Shown: one piece after another, positions 44,487 to 64,000 of the stretch
How positions within the stretch are numbered: the first letter of the stretch is position 1
How the letters are laid out: each line of letters opens with the position of its first letter
NCBI RefSeq assembly: GCF_937128415.1
Contig: NZ_CAKZMJ010000068.1
Location: forward strand, 139,048-203,047
Direction: 5' to 3'
DNA: 64,000 bases
DNA from: an uncultured Caldilinea sp.
GTDB lineage: Bacteria; Chloroflexota; Anaerolineae; Caldilineales; Caldilineaceae
The notes under the pieces: model-generated
Told to the model about the DNA's origin: nothing
Seen by the model: only the letters and a program-made list of their open reading frames with translations
The model's database searches: none
Position numbers and translations under genes: made by a program

Positions 44487-44501
44487 CCGAGCAACTCCTC
44501 G

Positions 44502-44540
44502 CTGCGAGCCTGCACCCTCTTGTCAGGCTCGCAGCTTTCA
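44502..44540 (+). terminator. Hairpin terminator after leuD
   Basis: A perfect 11-bp stem (44502-44512 with 44524-44534), an 11-nt loop and only a short CTTTC tail. The weak T run makes it a less efficient terminator than the others in this window. Confidence 0.6.
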
Positions 44541-44604
44541 GAGCGAATTCATTTCCTTCAAATTCTCTTTCCTTTTAATTTGTAAGATTACGACCCTCTT
44601 CAGC

Positions 44605-44610
44605 TATAAT
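44605..44610 (+). promoter_or_regulatory. Perfect -10 element before the exporter operon
   Basis: TATAAT at 44605-44610, 92 nt before the GTG at 44703, in an AT-rich patch. No good -35 is found at 16-18 nt. Confidence 0.4.
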
Positions 44611-44702
44611 TTTCTTTCAGCGCCTGCGGTTTAGACGCGCTCCCTGTTTATCGTCGATTTCGGACTGCGTGTGTTGACGTTTCCACCCTGAAAGGACGAA
44701 GC

Positions 44703-45887
<1,185 letters not shown>

Positions 45888-45921
45888 ATTGCATCTCTCC
45901 ACAGCCAGCTGAGTTTCCACC

Positions 45922-48873
<2,952 letters not shown>

Positions 48874-48941
48874 ACGTGGGATGAGCCGCGGCAAGCGCCC
48901 CACTGCGCTTCGTCCGACGTCGGCTGAAGAAGGGAGACATC

Positions 48942-49943
<1,002 letters not shown>

Positions 49944-49950
49944 TGCAGAA

Positions 49951-50676
<726 letters not shown>

Positions 50677-50793
50677 GGGCGCTCCCCTGCTGATGAATGA
50701 CCCTCGCTGCGCAATTGGCGCAGCTCGATTTCACAACTCACCTATTGTGCAACCTGATTTCACAAGCTCTTCCGAACGAAATCCTCATCCAAA

Positions 50794-50810
50794 CCAGAAA
50801 ATTCCAGGTT
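50794..50810 (+). promoter_or_regulatory. Repeated motif, copy 1 (candidate operator)
   Basis: CCAGAAAATTCCAGGTT overlaps the -35 of the lacI-type promoter. Related copies lie at 50906-50919 and, as CTGGAAATTTCCAGGTT, at 52022-52038 before the binding-protein gene. Confidence 0.45.
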
Positions 50811-50837
50811 GACACCTGCAAAAAAGTATGCTACACT
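50809..50837 (+). promoter_or_regulatory. Promoter of the second LacI-type regulator
   Basis: TTGACA (50809-50814), a 17-nt spacer and TACACT (50832-50837). The downstream palindrome covers the expected start. Confidence 0.75.
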
Positions 50838-50845
50838 GTTGGCCA

Positions 50846-50898
50846 TGAAAGAGCTTTCATGAAAGCTCTTTCAGTATTCATGTTGATTGCATGAATAC
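50846..50898. promoter_or_regulatory. 28-bp perfect palindrome and adjacent inverted repeat
   Basis: Positions 50846-50873 are a perfect palindrome centred on TCATGA; immediately after, GTATTCATG (50874-50882) and CATGAATAC (50890-50898) form a second inverted repeat. Both lie in the leader of the LacI-type gene. AAACGTTT (50936-50943), a typical LacI-family core, is 6 nt before its ATG. These are candidate autoregulatory operators or RNA hairpins. Confidence 0.6.
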
Positions 50899-50949
50899 AT
50901 ACGCCCCAGAAAATCCAGGCATACGATTTTATCAGAAACGTTTTGTTGA

Positions 50950-51948
<999 letters not shown>

Positions 51949-52021
51949 GGGTCGTCTATTCAAACGCCGCCGCCGTTCTGCAGCGGATTGGAAAGGCGTC
52001 GCTCTCCTTATCGGTTAACCT

Positions 52022-52038
52022 CTGGAAATTTCCAGGTT
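52022..52038 (+). promoter_or_regulatory. Candidate operator before the sugar-binding gene
   Basis: CTGGAAATTTCCAG (52022-52035) is a perfect 14-bp palindrome followed by GTT; it shares AAATTCCAGGTT-type sequence with two sites near the regulator's promoter, so it may be the regulator's target. Confidence 0.5.
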
Positions 52039-52086
52039 AGCAATATAGGTTTTTCGCTCAACTAGCATCAAAAGGAGAATGTCACT

Positions 52087-53487
<1,401 letters not shown>

Positions 53488-53526
53488 GAGATTCGTTTCG
53501 AGTTCACCGATCCTGACGAAAGTTCC

Positions 53527-53564
53527 GTTCTCGACGCCTTTCCTCGCCGGAAGGCGTCGAGAAC
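53527..53564 (+). other. Intercistronic hairpin between binding-protein and permease genes
   Basis: Arms 53527-53542 and 53549-53564 pair over 16 bp with one G-T wobble and a 6-nt loop; no T run follows. This fits an RNA-stabilising or attenuating structure rather than a full terminator. The rest of 53488-53724 shows no gene. Confidence 0.7.
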
Positions 53565-53724
53565 CCTCCCTCACCGCCAAGCATGTCGAGTCGATCTGTG
53601 CGTAAGAGCCTTTAGGCAAACGACGCCCTCTTCGACATCGGACTGACGCCAAGGGCGCGCGTGAGGGATCGACATCCATGCAATTGTCGCCAGCTTCAGA
53701 GTCTAGTGAGAAGGAGCATCGACT

Positions 53725-55654
<1,930 letters not shown>

Positions 55655-55674
55655 GGCTCTTCTCCCTGGTTCTC

Positions 55675-57293
55675 TCACTCGATTTGATAGACTCTGGCCT
55701 CGTAGGGCCGGAGTCTATCCTTGTGCGTCTCCTCTGGATAGTTTCCGATCAGCGCTGCGCCCGCCGAGGCATGGCGCACCGTGCGCTCACTCAGGTTCAG
55801 CGCGACTTCGTACGTTCGCCCCCCAAGGCTGCGCCGATAGACGAACAGCTCCTCCGGCGCTTCGACGGGAAGAAACTCACCGTAGATCAGAGCGGGCGTC
55901 GCCTTGCGCAGCGCAATCATACGGCGATAGTAGTGAAAGACAGAGTTCGGATCGGCGAGACTGGCCGCCAGGTTGATCTCTACATAGTTCGGATTGACGC
56001 CGATCCACGGTCGCCCGCGCGTGAAACCGGCGTTTGCCTCTGCGCTCCACTGATAGGGAGAGCGGCCGCGATCGCGAGATTTCGCCCGCACCTCTCGAAA
56101 GGCCGCCTGCGGATCGACGCCCGCCGCCACCTTTTCTCGATAAAGGTTGACCGTTCCAACGTCGTTGTACGCTTCGATCGCATCGTAGTAGGCGTTGGTC
56201 ATCCCGATCTCTTCGCCCTGGTAGATGAAAGGCGTGCCTTCAAGCGTCAAAAGCAGGGTGGCGAAGAGCTTGGCCGACTCCTCGCGATAGCGCGTCTCGT
56301 CGCCGAAGCAGGAGACAATGCGCGGCTGATCGTGGTTGCTGAAAGCGAGGCCCACCCAGCCGCGGCCATGCAAGCCGAGCTGCCAGCGCGTCAGGATCTC
56401 CTTCAGTTTCTGCTCGTCCCGACCCACCGTGTTGTAATAGTCGGTGTGCTCGAAAAGAAAGGCCATGTTGAGCTCGCCGCGCGCCGGCGCCGAGACGGCG
56501 ATGGCGTCCTCGATCGTCAAGGCGGCGCATTCCCCCACCGTCATGATGTCGTAGTGCGCAAACACGGCGCGATTCAGCTCCTGCATGTACTCGTGAAAAC
56601 GCGGCCCATTGCAGAAGTGTTGCAAGGAAAAGACATAGCGCCCCTCCCCTGGATTGTCAGGCAGGCCGGGGGCTTTTGAGATCAGATTGATGGCGTCCAG
56701 CCGAAAGCCGTCGATCCCTTTTTCCAACCACCAGCGCACGATCTGCTGCACTTCGCTGCGCACGGCAGGGTTTTCCCAGTTGAGGTCGGGCTGCTGAGGC
56801 GAAAAGATATGCAGATAATACTGTCCGGTCGTTGCATCGAACGTCCAGGCGGACTGGCTGAAATGGCCCGCCCAGTTGTTCGGCTCGCGTCCATCTCGGC
56901 CATCGCGCCAGATGTAATAGTCTCGATAGGGATTTGTGCGGGCGCGACGGCTTTCGACAAACCACCGATGTTGGTCGGAGGTGTGGTTGACGACCAGGTC
57001 CATGATCACCCGCATCCCGCGGCGATGACACTCCGCCAGGAGACGCTCCAGGTCGTCCATCGTTCCAAATTTAGGGTTCAGGGCGAAATAGTCGCTGATG
57101 TCGTAGCCGTTGTCCACCTCCGGCGAGGCGTAGATCGGGTTCAGCCAGAGCACATCGACGCCCAAATGGTGCAAAACATCGAGTTTTTCGATGACGCCGG
57201 GCAGATCGCCGACGCCGTCGTCGTTGCTGTCATAAAAGCTTTTGGGGTAAATCTGGTAGACGACTGCTTCCTTCCACCAGCGCCGAAATTCGC

Positions 57294-57297
<4 letters not shown>
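55675..57297 (-). CDS. GH13 alpha-glucosidase / oligo-glucosidase
   Basis: A 540-residue cytosolic glycoside hydrolase that splits alpha-linked glucose oligomers. The (beta/alpha)8 barrel carries the GH13 conserved regions: 'MDLVVNHTSDQH' (I), 'GFRLDAIN' with nucleophile Asp201 (II), acid/base Glu256 in 'TVGECA' (III) and stabiliser Asp323 in 'SNHDQPR' (IV). Ala after the nucleophile differs from the Val of strict 1,6-glucosidases, so an exo-alpha-1,4-type or broad alpha-glucosidase is plausible. There is no signal peptide, fitting digestion of sugars imported by the adjacent ABC system. It is transcribed towards that operon and shares a 4-nt overlap (ATGA) with the glycosyltransferase gene upstream. 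Confidence 0.93.
55686..55719. terminator. Hairpin at the convergent junction, inside the alpha-glucosidase end
   Basis: A 14-bp stem with one G-T wobble (55686-55699 with 55706-55719) around a 6-nt loop. It lies in the last codons of the leftward gene and 31 nt past the rightward stop; it could stop rightward transcripts but lacks a strong T run. Confidence 0.4.
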
Positions 57298-58085
<788 letters not shown>

Positions 58086-58101
58086 CTCTCAGCGGGTGGG
58101 C

Positions 58102-59253
<1,152 letters not shown>

Positions 59254-59288
59254 GAGGTCATGCACAGATTTTCGCCTGCAGCCCGTTG

Positions 59289-59317
59289 TTTTCAGAATCT
59301 TCCATTGCGTGTATACT
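59289..59317 (+). promoter_or_regulatory. Candidate promoter of the surface-protein operon
   Basis: TTTTCA (59289-59294), a 17-nt spacer and TATACT (59312-59317). It lies in the divergent gap before the rightward genes at 59479-63065. A 50-codon frame at 59324-59476 in the leader is probably not a gene. Confidence 0.5.
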
Positions 59318-59456
59318 AACTTTATGGACAAGTTGCGTCAATTCGACGCCGCATCCGAAAATAGCGCTTCGTCTAATGTTCGGTCGTTGCATTCTTCGAC
59401 GCCTGTCATGATGCAAGCAGTTTTCCGACGGCAGAGGCGCCGGTTAGACAGTTTTA

Positions 59457-61438
<1,982 letters not shown>

Positions 61439-61449
61439 CGGCTCCCATC

Positions 61450-62253
<804 letters not shown>

Positions 62254-62264
62254 GAGAACATCGC

Positions 62265-63065
62265 ATGAGCAGTCCGGTGACTATTTCGCTCGTCCAGATG
62301 GATTGCAAGCGAGGCGAACCAGAACGCAACTTCGCCTACGCCGCCGAAGCGATCGCCGAGGCGGCGCGGCGAGGCAGCGACCTTGCGCTGTTGCCGGAGC
62401 TGTGGAGCACAGCCTATGCCCTGGAGGCTGCTCCCACATTGGCCTCGCCCCTCGCGCACGATCCCTCTGAAGAAGGGTGGTTCGCGCGCCTCGCCGCGTT
62501 GGCCGCCCACCACGGCCTGTACGTCGGCGGCTCCATGCTGGAGGCGAAAGAAGGGCGCTATTACAACTGCTTTGCACTCTACGGGCCGGACGGCGTCCTG
62601 TGCGCCGCCTATCGCAAGGTGCATCTCTTCCGGCTGATGGACGAGGAAAAATACCTGGCGCCCGGCGAGCAAAGGGTCTGCCTTGACCTGCCATGGGGCA
62701 AAACAGGGCTGGCCATCTGTTACGACCTGCGTTTTCCAGAGCTACTGCGCAGCTATGCGCTGACCGGCGCGCGGCTGCTGTTGATCCCCGCCGAATGGCC
62801 GCATCCCCGCCGCGAGCACTGGCGCACGCTGCTGCGCGCCCGCGCCATCGAAAACCAGTGCTTTGTGGCCGCCTGCAATCGGGTGGGAACGACCGGGACC
62901 GCTTCCTTCTTCGGGGCCTCCGCCGTCATCGACCCGTGGGGGGAAACGCTGGTGGAGGCCGGAGAAGTGGAAACGCTGCTGACGGTGACTATCGACACAA
63001 CGCTCGTGGACGAAGTGCGGCGGCGCATTCCCGTGTTCGAGGATCGACGACCCGAGCTGTATTGA
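62265..63065 (+). CDS. Carbon-nitrogen hydrolase (omega-amidase/nitrilase family)
   Basis: A 266-residue nitrilase-superfamily amidase. The catalytic triad is visible: Glu in 'LLPELWS', Lys in 'YRKVHLFRL' and Cys in 'AICYDLRFPEL'. The length and 'YRKVHLF..' signature fit omega-amidases/Nit2-like enzymes that hydrolyse 2-oxoglutaramate-type amides in the cytosol, but other small amides are possible. AGGAGAA precedes the ATG. It is last in the rightward set with the membrane and SH3b genes, a link without an obvious functional logic. Confidence 0.92.
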   Translation: MSSPVTISLVQMDCKRGEPERNFAYAAEAIAEAARRGSDLALLPELWSTAYALEAAPTLASPLAHDPSEEGWFARLAALAAHHGLYVGGSMLEAKEGRYYNCFALYGPDGVLCAAYRKVHLFRLMDEEKYLAPGEQRVCLDLPWGKTGLAICYDLRFPELLRSYALTGARLLLIPAEWPHPRREHWRTLLRARAIENQCFVAACNRVGTTGTASFFGASAVIDPWGETLVEAGEVETLLTVTIDTTLVDEVRRRIPVFEDRRPELY

Positions 63066-63101
63066 ACCAAACGGCGGCCTACAGATGCGTCGTCCCGCCG
63101 C

Positions 63102-64000
63102 TCAGCGTCGAAACGGGCTTTCGTCGCTCCACACCGGACCGGCGGGATCGCCGCCGACGCGCAGGACGCCGTCGCTGGGGCCGCCAGGAGCGTCGGCGCT
63201 GTCGGCGATGGTCGTTCCCGCGCCTTCATCGAAATGATAGAGTGCCGCCGTGTAAACGTCGGGGACAAAAGGCGCAGTCGGAGGTTGGAAGACGGCGGTG
63301 TAGCGCACCGTCGTCGAAATTCGCAGCTCATCTAGCCAGCCATTGAAGGAGGGGTACTCCGGGCCGGCGTCATGCTTCTCAGCGCCAAGCACGATGTAGG
63401 GATCCCAGGGATAGTCCGTGCTGCGGCCGTTGCGATAGCTTGCATCGCCCGCTGCACCGACCGTAAAGCCATCCGGCTGCCCATCGACGAAGATCGCCAT
63501 TTCTCCGCTCAGGCTTCGCGTCACGGCCACATGGCGCCACCGCCCGTCGGCCACGGTGCGCGCCCCGCATAGGGTGGTTCCCTCATCGCCTACGCTCAGT
63601 CCAAAGGCGATGGCGCCGTTGTTGAGTGCAATGCCAAAGTCGCCGTAATCGCCCGCAAAGTAAATGTCCCGGTCAAAGAAGATGTTGCCGGTAATCCATC
63701 CGTCGTTGACGTCGCATGCGACGCTGCCCATGTTGACGCCCGGCTCCGCCTTGATCCAGAACTCAATCGTAAAGTCTGTGGCGCCGACGTCGGCGGGGCG
63801 TTCCGGCGCGTCGATGGGTATCGTAATGCGATCGATGGCGTCGCGACCGTTGCCGAAGAAGCGCACGGAGCTTCCCACGCTCGTAGTCGAGGCCTCGGCG
63901 CCTGCGGGTTCAGGAGAAGGCAATGCAGAAGCGTCGGTGGGCGTCGGTTCAGGTGAAAAAGTCGGTTCAGAGGAGGGAATCGTCGGCGCAGCGCTGGAGG
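63102..64000 (-). CDS. LamG-domain secreted protein, N terminus beyond right edge
   Basis: Leftward reading frame open to the window edge, so the start is missing. The visible part begins in a Pro/Ser/Thr/Glu-rich linker ('SEPTFSPEPTPTDAS') and then forms a LamG/concanavalin-type domain of about 265 residues to the C terminus. The domain is a clear relative of the C-terminal domain of the protein at 2837-6631: both share 'FTIEFW', 'RDI....DYGDFG', 'W.HVAVTR..GEM.IFV.G', 'VLGAEKHD'/'VIGAEKHD' and 'ALYHFDEG'/'GLYHFDEG'. It ends 36 nt from the convergent amidase gene. Carbohydrate or matrix binding is inferred. Confidence 0.85.
   Translation of the reverse strand, partial: SSAAPTIPSSEPTFSPEPTPTDASALPSPEPAGAEASTTSVGSSVRFFGNGRDAIDRITIPIDAPERPADVGATDFTIEFWIKAEPGVNMGSVACDVNDGWITGNIFFDRDIYFAGDYGDFGIALNNGAIAFGLSVGDEGTTLCGARTVADGRWRHVAVTRSLSGEMAIFVDGQPDGFTVGAAGDASYRNGRSTDYPWDPYIVLGAEKHDAGPEYPSFNGWLDELRISTTVRYTAVFQPPTAPFVPDVYTAALYHFDEGAGTTIADSADAPGGPSDGVLRVGGDPAGPVWSDESPFRR

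Noticed and set aside
44502..44534. tRNA-like fold after leuD
   Set aside because: Only one stem is present, with no D- or T-arm sequences; it is a simple hairpin.

Overview
The window reads as chromosomal DNA of a high-GC, filamentous-type Chloroflexota bacterium, most likely Anaerolineae/Caldilineae-like. This is an inference from style: secreted proteins with Pro/Thr 'PTATPT' linkers, LamG and CSLREA/DUF11 surface proteins, an internal or C-terminal LPxxxK motif, two LacI-regulated sugar ABC systems, multi-GAF histidine kinases and many lipoprotein binding proteins. No rRNA, tRNA, CRISPR array, transposase or integrase was recognised.

Layout. 1-2.6 kb: the end of a subtilisin-family protease overlapping a small inhibitor-I9-like protein, then moeA. 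2.8-9.7 kb: two very large secreted proteins (PQQ-type propeller/helical/LamG; CSLREA/beta-helix/DUF11) facing each other across a strong terminator. 10-13.3 kb: a leftward set of oxidoreductase, acetamidase/formamidase and amidase. 13.6-18.7 kb: a LacI-type repressor divergent from a ribose/xylose-type ABC importer, with a consensus promoter and a palindromic operator between them. 19-23.5 kb: a DtxR/MntR-type regulator with its probable operator and a four-gene manganese/zinc-type ABC importer.

23.5-25.7 kb is a lower-GC cassette: a methyltransferase-HIT fusion, an HNH nuclease and the last 41 codons of a lost upstream gene. It is bracketed by a 19-bp imperfect direct repeat, so it looks inserted. 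25.7-35.3 kb is a leftward six-gene operon behind one good promoter: a PocR-domain histidine kinase, a response regulator, a multi-GAF histidine kinase, a receiver-APH-kinase fusion, an AAA ATPase and an SPFH/band-7 membrane protein. These two stretches are the best candidates for undescribed systems. My reading of the operon is a phosphorelay (two kinases, two receivers) that ends in an APH-fold kinase, an NTPase switch and a membrane scaffold.

35.5-44.5 kb: cyclodeaminase-like and DinB-like genes, glutamate synthase large subunit (gltB), a TumA/TumE-type toxin-antitoxin pair behind a 13-bp tandem repeat, then leuC-leuD. 44.7-50.7 kb: a MacAB-like exporter set (lipoprotein adaptor, FtsX-type permease, two ATPases), one ATPase carrying a C-terminal AbrB/SpoVT-like domain. 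50.9-57.3 kb: a LacI regulator, a maltose-type ABC importer and a convergent GH13 alpha-glucosidase. 57.3-59.3 kb: two envelope glycosyltransferases. 59.5-64 kb: small membrane proteins, a four-SH3b-domain surface protein, a nitrilase-family amidase, and a second LamG protein cut by the right edge.
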